A DNA stretch of 64,000 nt from Pirellulaceae bacterium (GTDB taxonomy: Bacteria; Planctomycetota; Planctomycetia; Pirellulales; Pirellulaceae): the NCBI GenBank assembly GCA_028280445.1, contig JANQLU010000112.1, positions 1-64,000 on the forward strand. Reading direction: 5' to 3'. Positions 26,732 to 35,626 of this stretch are shown here, one piece after another. A program made the translations under genes and the position numbers. Every line of letters begins with the position of its first letter. Positions within the stretch are counted from its first letter, which is position 1. Below the pieces are notes generated by a model. That model did no database searches, had not been told where the DNA came from, and saw nothing but the letters and a program-made list of their open reading frames with translations.

Positions 26732-27886
26732 TTAACTTGCACCAATCTGAACCAACGGGCGATCTGTCGACGTTTGCTGTTGGGACCATTTGCGATTGGC
26801 GTCGATCGCGAATTCCTCCGACGTTTGATCCAACAATTCATAATGGACATTCCGTTGTCGAGGGATGAACCCAAGATCCGAAATGGAATCACGGATTTCA
26901 TCGAGCGTCAGGTAGTGGACCGTTCCCGCCTCGGCAACCACGTTTTCTTCGATCATCAGGCTTCCCATGTCATTGGCGCCGTAAACCAGTGCAACTTGCC
27001 CGATCTTCTTTCCTTGAGTCACCCAACTCGATTGCATGTTATCGAAATTGTCGAGGTACAACCGGCTGACCGCCAGCATCTTGAGATATTCGTGAGAACC
27101 GAGCGCTGGAACTTCACTCATGTCAGTGTTGTCCGGTTGGAACGTCCAACAAATAAAAGCTGTAAAGCCGCCGGTTTCATCTTGCAGCTGTCGCAGTCGT
27201 TCGAGATGTTCGATGCGTTCTTCCAGCGTCTCGACGTGCCCGAACATCATCGTTGCGCTGCTGCGGCCGCCGAGCAAATGCCACTGACGCATAACATCGA
27301 GCCAATCGTCAGTCATCACTTTGCCACGAGTAATTTCCGAGCGAACGCGATCGACCAGAATTTCCGCGCCGCCACCCGGCAAACTTCCCAACCCGGCATT
27401 TTTCAGTCGCTGCAAGACTTCTGGCAGCGACAATTTGTTAACTTTTGTGAAATGGTAGATTTCAGGCGGACTAAACCCGTGAATGTTTACTTGGGGAAAC
27501 GAATTTTTGATGTCCTGCAACAATTGCTCGTACCAATCGAGTTTGTACTTGGGGTGCAGTCCACCCTGTAACAAGATTTGGTTTCCTCCCAATGCGACAG
27601 TTTCCTCGACTTTTTGCAACAATACATCGCGATCCAGCACATAGCCTTCGGGATCTTTGGGCCCTCGATAAAACGCGCAGAAATCACAAACGGCCGTGCA
27701 CACATTGGTGTAGTTGATATTGCGGTCGATGTTGTACGTTCGATAATTCTCCGGATGTTTTCTGAGAGACACTGAATTAGCGGCACTTCCCAGCGCTGCA
27801 AGATCCGGACTTTGCAGCAGCGCCAGTCCTTCTTCGGGGCTGATTCGCTGACCTTCAACTGCTTTTTCTAAAATCACGTTAACCAT
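26732..27886 (-). CDS. mqnC: Cyclic dehypoxanthinyl futalosine synthase MqnC
   Basis: MqnC is a radical SAM enzyme of the futalosine route to menaquinone, cyclising dehypoxanthine futalosine. The 384-residue product has the cluster motif CTAVCDFCAFYRGP (CxxxCxxC) near residue 60, with NINYTNVC before it, and QGGLHPKYKLDWYEQLLQDI and GFSPPEIYHF, typical of the MqnC/MqnE/CofH group. The absence of a fused CofG half and the overlap with mqnA support MqnC rather than F420 synthesis. The start overlaps the mqnA stop by 8 bases. MqnB, MqnD and MqnE are not in the window. Confidence 0.94.
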   Translation of the reverse strand: MVNVILEKAVEGQRISPEEGLALLQSPDLAALGSAANSVSLRKHPENYRTYNIDRNINYTNVCTAVCDFCAFYRGPKDPEGYVLDRDVLLQKVEETVALGGNQILLQGGLHPKYKLDWYEQLLQDIKNSFPQVNIHGFSPPEIYHFTKVNKLSLPEVLQRLKNAGLGSLPGGGAEILVDRVRSEITRGKVMTDDWLDVMRQWHLLGGRSSATMMFGHVETLEERIEHLERLRQLQDETGGFTAFICWTFQPDNTDMSEVPALGSHEYLKMLAVSRLYLDNFDNMQSSWVTQGKKIGQVALVYGANDMGSLMIEENVVAEAGTVHYLTLDEIRDSISDLGFIPRQRNVHYELLDQTSEEFAIDANRKWSQQQTSTDRPLVQIGAS

Positions 27887-28661
27887 AAAAAACTAAATCC
27901 CGTTTTGAGGGCACCAGGTTGTTTCGTGTCGCTTCGTCGTAAAACAGATCCAAACCCGCTTTCTCCGACTCACCCAAATAAAAATGCAAATTTTGAGTTA
28001 GATATTCTGCGCATCGCTGCGGGGTCAAACCGTATCGCGCCGCGTTGGCCACCGCAATTTGCTCGACGTGCCGCAAACCTTGTTCTCGACTTTCGCTGAG
28101 CAAATCATCGAGTCGAGCACAATCGACACCAGGTCGGGCCGCCCAAACCGCAAATACAAATGGCAAGTCCGTCGCCTGGTTCCACCATTGGCCCAGATCT
28201 CGTTGGTAGGCGAACGAGTCACAAACGGGTTCCATTGCGCGATCACCAATGACCATGACAGCATCACATTTCGACTGCTGCCAATCAAATTCGATATGCA
28301 ATTGCTCGAATACAGGATAGCAATTCAGTTTTTGCAACAAAATCTTGACCAACGCTGCGCTCGTACGCGAGCCTTCGTCCAATGCCAGCGTTCGGATATT
28401 TTCGGGGGGAACACGGCTGAACAGCTTTACGCTCCAGACCGGGCCTCGACAGGCGATACACGCATCCGAGACGATCGTCAGCTCATCTTGCAAAAATGTT
28501 TCGACCGAGGGAATGAGTGCAACATCCAATTCTCCAACAGCCAACTGATCCGCCAGACGGCTGGGCAAGTCAAACGATAGCTGGATGTCGTTCGATCGAT
28601 CGGTCAGGCCGTGCACCAACGGTTTGGTATTCAGATATGAAACAGCGCCGATTTTTATCAT
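27879..28661 (-). CDS. mqnA: Chorismate dehydratase MqnA
   Basis: MqnA removes water from chorismate to give 3-[(1-carboxyvinyl)oxy]benzoate, the first committed step of futalosine-dependent menaquinone synthesis. The 260-residue protein starts MIKIGAVSYLNTKPLVHGL, a family hallmark, and continues with the periplasmic-binding-protein-like fold: DLPSRLADQLAVGELDVALIP and TLALDEGSRTSAALVKILL. No signal peptide is present, so it is cytoplasmic. It overlaps mqnC by 8 bases and is co-transcribed with it. Confidence 0.94.
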   Translation of the reverse strand: MIKIGAVSYLNTKPLVHGLTDRSNDIQLSFDLPSRLADQLAVGELDVALIPSVETFLQDELTIVSDACIACRGPVWSVKLFSRVPPENIRTLALDEGSRTSAALVKILLQKLNCYPVFEQLHIEFDWQQSKCDAVMVIGDRAMEPVCDSFAYQRDLGQWWNQATDLPFVFAVWAARPGVDCARLDDLLSESREQGLRHVEQIAVANAARYGLTPQRCAEYLTQNLHFYLGESEKAGLDLFYDEATRNNLVPSKRDLVFYG

Positions 28662-29102
28662 TGGTTAAAGTCTGTCGGTCGTAGTGGTTGCGAAGAATGC
28701 CAGTTTAATTGGCTCGACGAATTCGTCCAAGGGTGACGAGAAACACAACCCGTTGTGACGGCGAGGCTACAGTCGCCGATCTGGCATCGGAACATTTCTA
28801 AGCCTCGCGGTTTGTTCGGGCCATGACGTTCTCCAGTTTTCAATCAACCGTTGGCGGCCGGTGGGAACTGGCCCCGAGTCGAATTTGCCCTCAATATTTT
28901 CTTAACCGCATTCTCCCGGTTCAATTTAACGACTTCGACACATTCGGTTCCGATTAGGTACTTTGACTAATCTTTGAGCAATCATCCGATTGTTTGTTGC
29001 ATTTGCCTTGTCTCAAATAAAACGGATTTTTTATTCCGATAAAAGGCAGTGAACGCAATCTTCGTTTTGATTGTACGCATTGTAGATATTGCCGGAATTC
29101 CC
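28662..29102. other. Intergenic region with a single family A arm
   Basis: No gene is supported. A family A half-copy lies at 28856-28875. AT-rich sequence at 28890-29090 probably holds the promoter of the next gene; no clear -35/-10 pair stands out. Confidence 0.55.
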
Positions 29103-29972
29103 ATGAAAACTTCAATTTTTTCCCTGTGTCTCGTTGGCTTTTGTCTCACCAGTTTCAGCACCGTGCAAGCTCAGACATTGCGGCGAGACTACGTTGTAGA
29201 CGCACCGATTCAATATCGCGTCTCCGATCCGTGGGATCGCGGACTCGTATTTCGTCGCCACATTGGGCATGCGGGTTTTTTCTACAATTGCGACAATGAA
29301 CAATGCAAGCGTCAGTCGCCCTACATTTGCTTCAAATCGGAACATCGCGGTTGTAGAGAAACATGCCTGAACAAATGGCGACGTCAAATTGCCGAAGCCA
29401 AATGGCGGTTGGATGCAGGCGGATGTGGATGTCCCAACAACTACCCTGGTTGCGATTGTGAACCCGGAATTTGTCTTGCCTGCAATACCCATCCAGGAAT
29501 TCCCAGTATCGACTATTCGAAGCTGCCACCAGGAACGGCGACTCTCAAATCGAAAACTCCACAAGATAAAAAGCAGTCGGATCCTGCACCATCGAATCCG
29601 AATATCGAACGTTATCGATCAGGACAACAATCGGCGACAAAAAAAGCCAATTCGTACTTTGCCGAAGTTCCGCGTTCGATTGACGATCAATCTCGCCACC
29701 GCTCAACCGCGGCCAGCTACTATCGCAGTCAACTGAGCCCCATGCCCGAGTCGTCATTGCCTGTATCATCGGCCCGGCCAACTCGGCTCCATCATTCGAT
29801 TGTTAAAGGTGAAAAACCTGAGCCACGCACTGCAAACAACAGTCATCGCAATCGATTGGTACCTGTTGCTGATGCTATCGCAGCTCAAAAACAAAAACTT
29901 CGTCGTTCATTCGGACGGCAAGTTGAAACTGCCAACAAAAATTCGACAAAACGTTCTCGATTGTTACGTTAA
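29103..29972 (+). CDS. Secreted Cys-rich protein of unknown function
   Basis: A 289-residue protein with a signal peptide (MKTSIFSLCLVGFCLTSFS, cleavage likely after VQA). The mature N-terminal half has eleven cysteines in about 70 residues, in patterns such as CDNEQC, GCRETC, GGCGCPNNYPGCDCEPG and CLAC. The spacing suggests disulfides or metal binding in an extracellular protein. The C-terminal half is basic, Ser/Arg/Gln-rich and probably disordered. The ATG at 29103 is chosen because it begins the signal peptide; a GTG 54 bases upstream is in frame. No family is recognised. Transcribed alone. Confidence 0.72.
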   Translation: MKTSIFSLCLVGFCLTSFSTVQAQTLRRDYVVDAPIQYRVSDPWDRGLVFRRHIGHAGFFYNCDNEQCKRQSPYICFKSEHRGCRETCLNKWRRQIAEAKWRLDAGGCGCPNNYPGCDCEPGICLACNTHPGIPSIDYSKLPPGTATLKSKTPQDKKQSDPAPSNPNIERYRSGQQSATKKANSYFAEVPRSIDDQSRHRSTAASYYRSQLSPMPESSLPVSSARPTRLHHSIVKGEKPEPRTANNSHRNRLVPVADAIAAQKQKLRRSFGRQVETANKNSTKRSRLLR

Positions 29973-29985
29973 CGTTCCGGTTTAT

Positions 29986-30070
29986 GCGAGCACAAATACA
30001 AAGCACGAAGCGCGAGCGAGAGTGGTTTTTGTGCGGTCAAACCACTCTCGCTGGCGCTTCGTGCTCGTAT
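29986..30070. repeat. Family E palindrome
   Basis: Arms at 30002-30028 (AGCACGAAGCGCGAGCGAGA...) and 30039-30065 form an imperfect inverted repeat with a 10-base loop, and GCGAGCACAAATAC at 29986 is partly mirrored by GTGCTCGTAT. It lies 13-30 bases after the stop of the Cys-rich gene. A related copy is at 57547-57611 and a fragment at 41161-41178. Confidence 0.75.
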
Positions 30071-30201
30071 AACATACGGAAGCCATGAAATTTCCTTGCG
30101 AACGTAACATCTGCTTGCATTGTTCGTGTTGACGTCGTTTTGCATGCACTCTAGATTCCTAGTTGTCGAGCTAGGAATTCAATCGCAAATGAGGCGCATG
30201 G

Positions 30202-31086
30202 ATGTCGTCGTTACCCATCATCTTTATCCACTTTGGCAATGCGTCTTATCTTTGGTACGCCGTGCGACAGGCTCGCCTGTTCAATCCCGACGCTGAAATC
30301 ATTCTACTGGGCGATCGTTCGAACGCTCAATGTCCGTTTGTGACACGCCACATTTTGATCGACCATTTTTTTGTTGGCGCTCAGCAGTTTGCGTCGGTCT
30401 ACCAGCACTTGAGTACAAACAAATTGCAGTTTGAACTGTTTTGTTTCCAGCGGTGGTTTGTACTGCGTGAATTCATGCGACGAGAAAACATCGCACGATG
30501 TTTGTTTATGGATTCCGATGTCATGTTGTACTGCCATGTTGATAAAGAGTACGAACATTTTGCCAGCCACGATATGACTTTGAGCAATGCAGAAACGCCT
30601 GGCAACGTTTTCGTTAACAGGCGTTCGGCCCTCGATGCGTTATGTGAATTTTTGACGTCCATGTACACCTGCCAATCAAAACTGGCGGTTTTGCGTCAAC
30701 GATTTGAAAAAACGGGAATCATCTCCGACATGACGGCATTGATGGATTTCAGCAGTGAAAAAATCATCGACATTGGCGACACACGAAAAATCATTGACGG
30801 TGCGACTTGGGATGACAACGTCCATTGCCCGTCAGGATTTGAAATACAGGACGGAATCAAAAAATTCACTTGGGACAATGACATTCCGTACGCCAGACGC
30901 GAATCAGGAGAACTCGTACAATTCAATTCGATCCATCTCCAGGGAGTCGCAAAAAAACGCATCGCAAAATTCGCGAGCCGTTTTGATTTTGCCTGTTTGA
31001 GAACGTTTGTTCGGTCGCAGTCGACCGAACGGGCAGGGCGGTATCTGCAAAGCATCAAAAAACGCCTGCAACCAAAAGCCGCATAA
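30202..31086 (+). CDS. Glycosyltransferase-like protein (GT-A type, DxD)
   Basis: A 294-residue cytoplasmic protein without signal or helices. It begins LPIIFIHFGNASYLWYAVRQ and AEIILLGDRSN, the first beta-alpha unit of a nucleotide-sugar-binding fold, and has CLFMDSDVMLY with Asp104 and Asp106 as a DxD metal/nucleotide-sugar motif. The C-terminal part has many aromatic residues (DDNVHCPSGFE, FTWDNDIPYARR) and a His-containing segment NSIHLQG that may complete the metal site. This points to a sugar transferase of the GT-A fold; donor and acceptor are unknown. It is monocistronic, with a family E-type repeat 26 bases downstream. Confidence 0.62.
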   Translation: MSSLPIIFIHFGNASYLWYAVRQARLFNPDAEIILLGDRSNAQCPFVTRHILIDHFFVGAQQFASVYQHLSTNKLQFELFCFQRWFVLREFMRRENIARCLFMDSDVMLYCHVDKEYEHFASHDMTLSNAETPGNVFVNRRSALDALCEFLTSMYTCQSKLAVLRQRFEKTGIISDMTALMDFSSEKIIDIGDTRKIIDGATWDDNVHCPSGFEIQDGIKKFTWDNDIPYARRESGELVQFNSIHLQGVAKKRIAKFASRFDFACLRTFVRSQSTERAGRYLQSIKKRLQPKAA

Positions 31087-31400
31087 AAATTGGGGATTGC
31101 GTAAAATCATAACCCGAAGCGTGAGCGAGGGACCGGAAACCGCGTTGAGTACAGAAAAACGTGGTCCGTCGCTCACGATATCCAGCATCATGGGGTCGGG
31201 AGTCTTTTCAGACAGCCGTATCATCTGTTTCCCATCATCAAAACAACTTGAAGCACTGGCCATCATCGACTCGTTCATGAAAAGGCTCTCGACCCCCTTC
31301 AACTCCCAGATCACAACTAAATTGCCCGCACACTGTTTTACAAAGCTCCAGCTATCGATCAAACTGATACTGAATCAATGGTCACTTGCTGGAGTACAAA
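31087..31400. other. Intergenic region before the sulfatase gene
   Basis: Contains the repeat at 31113-31177 and a GGGGTCGGGAGTC motif (31193-31205) that also occurs at 15749-15761. No gene is supported; open frames here lack family resemblance. Confidence 0.5.
31113..31177. repeat. Stop-proximal repeat (CCCGAAGCGTGAGCGAGGGACC type)
   Basis: The motif ACCCGAAGCGTGAGCGAGGG starts at 31113 in the direction of the upstream gene, with an inverted partial copy GGTCCGTCGCTCACG at 31163-31177. Same-orientation copies follow the stops at 46518, 57832 and inside tilS (41231). Confidence 0.7.
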
Positions 31401-32858
31401 ATGCCTGGTCGAACACTTGTCATCACTTGCTTGTTTTTCTTGCTCACGACACCTGTTTGCTTTGGCGATTCCGGCACACCTGACAAAAAGCCCAATTTCA
31501 TCCTGATTTTCTGTGATGATCTGGGATACAACGACCTCGGCTGTTTTGATTCCAAAAAGATAAAAACTCCCCATCTCGATCAAATGGCCCGTGAAGGCAA
31601 ACGATTCACTTCGTTTGTTGTTCCTTCGTCGGTCTGCAGTCCGTCGCGCGCCGGGTTGTTAACGGGTTGTTATCCGAAACGGTGCAGCATGCACAAAGGG
31701 GTGTTGTTTCCGTACAGCAAAACCGGCATGCACCCCGACGAATATACGATTGCCGAACATCTCAAATCCGCCGGATATAAAACCGCGTGCATCGGTAAAT
31801 GGCACCTCGGACATTATTTGGAAACGATGCCGCTGGCTCAGGGATTCGACAGCTATTACGGCATTCCTTATTCCAATGACATGAACCATCCTCAAAACAA
31901 AGGCCGTCCCAAAGAGCGGCGTGATGTGTCGTGGAAAGACATGGATCGCGTCGTCAAGCTTTGGAAAACACCGTTGATTCAAGACAACAAAATTATTGAA
32001 TTGCCCGTCGATCAACGGACCATTACGCGCCGCTATACCGATAAAGCGATCGAGTTCATCACGGCCAATAAAGACAAACCGTTTTTCCTGTACCTGCCAC
32101 ATAGTATGCCGCATGTTCCGCTGTTTGTGCCCAAGGATGTTTACGATCCAAATCCACAAAACGCCTTTACCTGTACCATTGAACATATTGATGCCGAAGT
32201 CGGTCGCTTGATGGCCAAGATTCGTGAACTCAAACTCGACAAAAACACGGTTGTCATTTTCACCAGCGACAATGGCCCTTGGCTCACGTTTAAAAATCAT
32301 GGTGGCAGTGCATTGCCGCTTCGCGCCGGCAAATTTTCTCATTTCGAAGGCGGACATCGCGTTCCCTGCATCATGTGGGCACCGGGCAAAATCAAATCAG
32401 CCTCGACGTGTAACGAGTTGTGTTCGTCTATTGATCTAATGCCAACATTTGCAGCCTGGGCTGGGGCACCACTGACTCAGCCGAAAAACAAAATTGATGG
32501 AGTCAACATTTTGAAAACCATCGTCGACGACCAGCCGTCGGCTCGCAAAGAGTTCATCTACTATCGTCCCAACGGACAACTGGTTGGCATTCGACAAGGA
32601 AAATGGAAGCTGGTCGTTGAGCCGGGTCGCAAAAAGAACAAGAAAAACAAGCAAGCGACGCCACCCAAAGATCTGTTGTTCGATCTATCTCAAGACATTT
32701 CTGAGAAAAACAATCTGGCAAACAAAAACGCTGAAAAAGTTGCCGAGTTGAAAAAGCGGATGAAATCGGTGGATGCCGAAATCACTAAAAATGCACGGCC
32801 GCACTGGAAAGCGACCAAACCCCATCCGTGGCCCGATACGATTGAAAACCAGAAATAA
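31401..32858 (+). CDS. Exported formylglycine-dependent sulfatase
   Basis: A type I sulfatase of 485 residues that would cleave sulfate esters, probably from polysaccharides, outside the cytoplasm. Signal peptide MPGRTLVITCLFFLLTTPVCF. The motif VCSPSRAGLLTG contains the Cys (CxPxR) converted to formylglycine. Metal ligands are in NFILIFCDDLGYND and TSDNGPW, and GKWHLGH is the second signature. The start at ATG 31401 begins the signal peptide; an in-frame TTG lies five codons upstream. No formylglycine-generating enzyme is encoded nearby. The second sulfatase at 51496 is only distantly similar. Confidence 0.93.
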   Translation: MPGRTLVITCLFFLLTTPVCFGDSGTPDKKPNFILIFCDDLGYNDLGCFDSKKIKTPHLDQMAREGKRFTSFVVPSSVCSPSRAGLLTGCYPKRCSMHKGVLFPYSKTGMHPDEYTIAEHLKSAGYKTACIGKWHLGHYLETMPLAQGFDSYYGIPYSNDMNHPQNKGRPKERRDVSWKDMDRVVKLWKTPLIQDNKIIELPVDQRTITRRYTDKAIEFITANKDKPFFLYLPHSMPHVPLFVPKDVYDPNPQNAFTCTIEHIDAEVGRLMAKIRELKLDKNTVVIFTSDNGPWLTFKNHGGSALPLRAGKFSHFEGGHRVPCIMWAPGKIKSASTCNELCSSIDLMPTFAAWAGAPLTQPKNKIDGVNILKTIVDDQPSARKEFIYYRPNGQLVGIRQGKWKLVVEPGRKKNKKNKQATPPKDLLFDLSQDISEKNNLANKNAEKVAELKKRMKSVDAEITKNARPHWKATKPHPWPDTIENQK

Positions 32859-32911
32859 TGTTGTTTGCTGATTGGCGAGGAGGTCGCTGACCGTTTCTCG
32901 ATCCGCTTGCC

Positions 32912-33688
32912 TCAAGCCGCTCGTTTGCTGCGATTGCGAGTTTTTTTGCTGAACTCGATCATCGAGAGTTTTCGATCGATTTTTGCAGATACGGATCCGG
33001 TAAAATTTCCGCCTTCCCGCGCCCAATTCTCCGCCACTGTCGTCAGGTTCGTGGTTAAACGCTCGATCTGTTTTCGATAAACCTCCATCTTGTCGCGTTC
33101 CAGCCGTGGCGGGACAGTGATCTTTGGACCCATCACGGCGCGTGCGCGCGAAAACGGTTTAGGAATGGCGAAACGATCCCAGGTTTTTGCGCGCCATGGG
33201 TTTTGATAACCAAAACCAACGGGCACAATCGGCATCCGCAAAATCGAAGCCAAAAAAATCGGTCCCATGGCCATCTGGCGGCGAGGGCCGCGGGGGCCGT
33301 CGGGGGTTATTCCGATGCTGCTGAATTTCGAGTTGCGTTTGAGTTGCCGAATCGCTTTGGACCCGCCGCGCGACGTGCTGCCACGGACGCAATGAAAACC
33401 GAGATGGTCGGCGGAACGGACCAGCCAATCAGCATCCGGATGCTGGCTGACCAACATCGTCACCGGAGTTTTGGCCCAACAACCCACCGCCATCAAAATG
33501 TATTCGTGCCAAAACACATGGATGCAATGCTCGTTGTATTGTTGGCGGGCAGGGTCGACAGAAATATCGTAGTGTGCGATTCGAGCGTCGAGACAGCGGA
33601 TATTTTGGCGCAAGTAAAAAGCAACCGATCGAGAACTGATTCGGCTAAATCTCTCGCGATTCTCTTCCCAAAATTTTTCGAACGACAC
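32912..33688 (-). CDS. Lysophospholipid acyltransferase-like protein (DUF374)
   Basis: A 258-residue protein of the DUF374 group, related to LpxL-type and glycerolipid acyltransferases. Motifs in order: HVFWHEYILMA (the acyltransferase His region), LVSQHPDADWLVRSADHLGF, CVRGSTSRGGSKAI and GITPDGPRGPRRQMAMGPIFLAS, then MPIVPVGFGYQNPWRAKTWDRF. It likely acylates a lipid A precursor or another sugar-lipid at the inner membrane face, consistent with a diderm envelope. Start at GTG 33688. The C-terminal 40 residues are basic and less conserved. Confidence 0.85.
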   Translation of the reverse strand: MSFEKFWEENRERFSRISSRSVAFYLRQNIRCLDARIAHYDISVDPARQQYNEHCIHVFWHEYILMAVGCWAKTPVTMLVSQHPDADWLVRSADHLGFHCVRGSTSRGGSKAIRQLKRNSKFSSIGITPDGPRGPRRQMAMGPIFLASILRMPIVPVGFGYQNPWRAKTWDRFAIPKPFSRARAVMGPKITVPPRLERDKMEVYRKQIERLTTNLTTVAENWAREGGNFTGSVSAKIDRKLSMIEFSKKTRNRSKRAA

Positions 33689-33992
33689 TCAGCTTCCTTG
33701 CTAGATTTTGTAGGCAGGCTTTTATGTTTATCAAGCGATGGGTTTCTCGACAACCTTGGTGCGTTTCGATTCCACAGAAAAACGCTAGCAACTCCTAACC
33801 ACTCCCCAACGAGCACCAGTCACGATTAACAACACGGGCGTAACGCCAGCCATTGATCAGAATGTTGCAAAAAAACAACATCCATCACGACTTGGGCAAT
33901 TTCTTTGCCAGATAGGCGCCGTTGTCCAATCAAAAAGGTATGTTTTTTCAGCGATTGATGCTGCGCACAAATTTATTTTCGGGATATGAAAG
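33689..33992. other. Divergent intergenic region
   Basis: It separates the minus-strand acyltransferase gene from the plus-strand small membrane protein gene and must hold promoters for both. No repeat or RNA structure was recognised. Confidence 0.45.
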
Positions 33993-34271
33993 ATGACCGA
34001 TACGAATGTTGAACAGGAACTCGATGCCCCAACAACTTCGGCACTGGAAACCTACGCCAATATGTTTGGCGAATTCCAGACGCGTCAGCCGAGCAAATTA
34101 AAACGAAACCTGATACTGATCGCCGCAGTCATCTTGATTGGAACGTCAGGCTATTTTGCATATCGAATGGCGACGCAAAATCACGCGGGCGATCAACTCG
34201 GCAGCAATGCAGTTCGAATTCAAAATCGCTACTTTGATGGAAACGAATCGACCGAAGAAACTAGTGAATAA
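33993..34271 (+). CDS. Small single-pass membrane protein of unknown function
   Basis: A 92-residue protein with an acidic N-terminal region, a Lys/Arg cluster (PSKLKRNLI) and one helix (LILIAAVILIGTSGYFAYRM, about 45-64), then a hydrophilic tail. The positive charges before the helix suggest the N-terminus is cytoplasmic. No family is recognised. It is convergent with dapF (stop to stop 63 bases). Confidence 0.55.
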   Translation: MTDTNVEQELDAPTTSALETYANMFGEFQTRQPSKLKRNLILIAAVILIGTSGYFAYRMATQNHAGDQLGSNAVRIQNRYFDGNESTEETSE

Positions 34272-34334
34272 ACACAACGTTGATTCAGCACGTCGCCGTT
34301 GATCCAAATTTGGTCGAAGCCGACGAAACGGCAT

Positions 34335-35180
34335 CTAGTCTGTTTTCCACACACCGCGAAAAACTTCGACAGCAGGGCCCATTTTAAAGACGTGGTTGGT
34401 TTCTGGATTCCACTCCATTTCCAGTCGTCCGCCTAACAAGTCAATCGCGACTTTTCGTTCGCAGCGATCCGACAACACGCCAGCCACGCACACCGCACTG
34501 GCACCTGTTCCACAGGCCAAAGTTTCTCCAGAACCGCGTTCCCAGGTGCGCTGACGGAAATGAGTCCGCGAAACGATTTCGACAAATTCAACATTCGTAC
34601 GATTTGGAAAAGTGCTGTGGTTTTCGATTTTCGGCCCCCAGTTGAGTACCAAATCGTCGGTTGCCTCGTCAACAAAAATCACGCAATGAGGATTGCCCAT
34701 CGAAACCAGGTTGACTTCGAAATCTCGCCCGTCAACCGTCAAACTGTGTCCAATAACCTGTTCACCGACCAGCGTCGATGGAATTTTTTGGCCGTCGAGT
34801 ATTGGTTCGCCCATGTCAACCCGAACCAATTCAGCAACACCGTTACCGGAGCAAATATCCATCGTCAGGATACCGGCTCCCGTTTCAATGTCGAAAGTTC
34901 TGGAATCAACGATTTTTTCGTCATACACATATTTGGCAACACAACGAATTCCATTGCCGCACATTTCGGATTCCGATCCATCGGCGTTGAACATCCGCAT
35001 TTGCACGGGCGCAACGTCTGACGGGCAAATCAGGATCAAACCATCTGCCCCGATCCCCTCATGTCGATTCGACATCGCGATCGACAACTGCTCGACGTTT
35101 TGGGGAACTTCGTTGGCAAAACAATCGACATAGATATAGTCGTTGCCCGCGCCATGCATTTTGATAAAAGGAATTTCCAC
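34335..35180 (-). CDS. dapF: Diaminopimelate epimerase
   Basis: DapF interconverts LL- and meso-diaminopimelate for lysine and peptidoglycan synthesis. The 281-residue protein has both catalytic cysteines, in MCGNGIRCVAKY and ETLACGTGASAV, and the N-terminal MHGAGNDYIYVDCF. GNPHCVIFV lies between them. Length fits the family. Translation starts at GTG 35180; MEIPFIKMHGAGND is a normal DapF beginning. Its presence argues that the cell makes meso-DAP. Upstream (35181-35626) is repeat-filled. Confidence 0.96.
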   Translation of the reverse strand: MEIPFIKMHGAGNDYIYVDCFANEVPQNVEQLSIAMSNRHEGIGADGLILICPSDVAPVQMRMFNADGSESEMCGNGIRCVAKYVYDEKIVDSRTFDIETGAGILTMDICSGNGVAELVRVDMGEPILDGQKIPSTLVGEQVIGHSLTVDGRDFEVNLVSMGNPHCVIFVDEATDDLVLNWGPKIENHSTFPNRTNVEFVEIVSRTHFRQRTWERGSGETLACGTGASAVCVAGVLSDRCERKVAIDLLGGRLEMEWNPETNHVFKMGPAVEVFRGVWKTD

Positions 35181-35289
35181 GATTCAATCCAAACAACAGT
35201 TATTCGACATCTCTATTGTTGCCCTAACTCTCATCAAACTCAACACGCCAAACACCACGTTTTCGGTCGATTGGCTATCACAGCCGCGA

Positions 35290-35619
35290 GTAGGGCCGGT
35301 TCCTGTCGGCCGTTTTATTTCGATTGGCCGGTGGGAATTCGCCAAACTTTTTTGCGAATCACAATAAAAAATACGCGCCGAAACAAAACCATATACACGT
35401 GGCTCGGCAGGAGCCTCGCCCTCCCTTGTAGCCATATTAGGACGAGCTTCCATCCATGACAAAGCCATCGTGAGCGGCAAGGCGCTAGCCGCCGGTACAA
35501 AGCACTAACGAACCGGCGGCTAGCGCCTCGCCGCTCACAGGATCGGGCTCCCCAACGGAAGGCAAGACCGGTTCCTACCGGCCGTTTTATTCCGATTGGC
35601 CGGTGGGAACCGGCCCTAC
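35290..35619. repeat. Composite repeat island: families A, C, B, A
   Basis: Within 330 bases are a degraded family A element (35290-35340), a family C arm (35401-35425), a complete family B palindrome (35470-35496 and 35512-35538, one mismatch) and a family A palindrome (35564-35582 and 35598-35619). The last ends 7 bases from the stop of the AsmA-like gene. Confidence 0.8.
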
Positions 35620-35626
35620 GATCTGG

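Noticed and set aside
26612-27571. 319-codon open frame antisense to mqnC
   Set aside because: The minus-strand frame encodes a clear radical SAM enzyme; the plus-strand product has no recognisable motifs.
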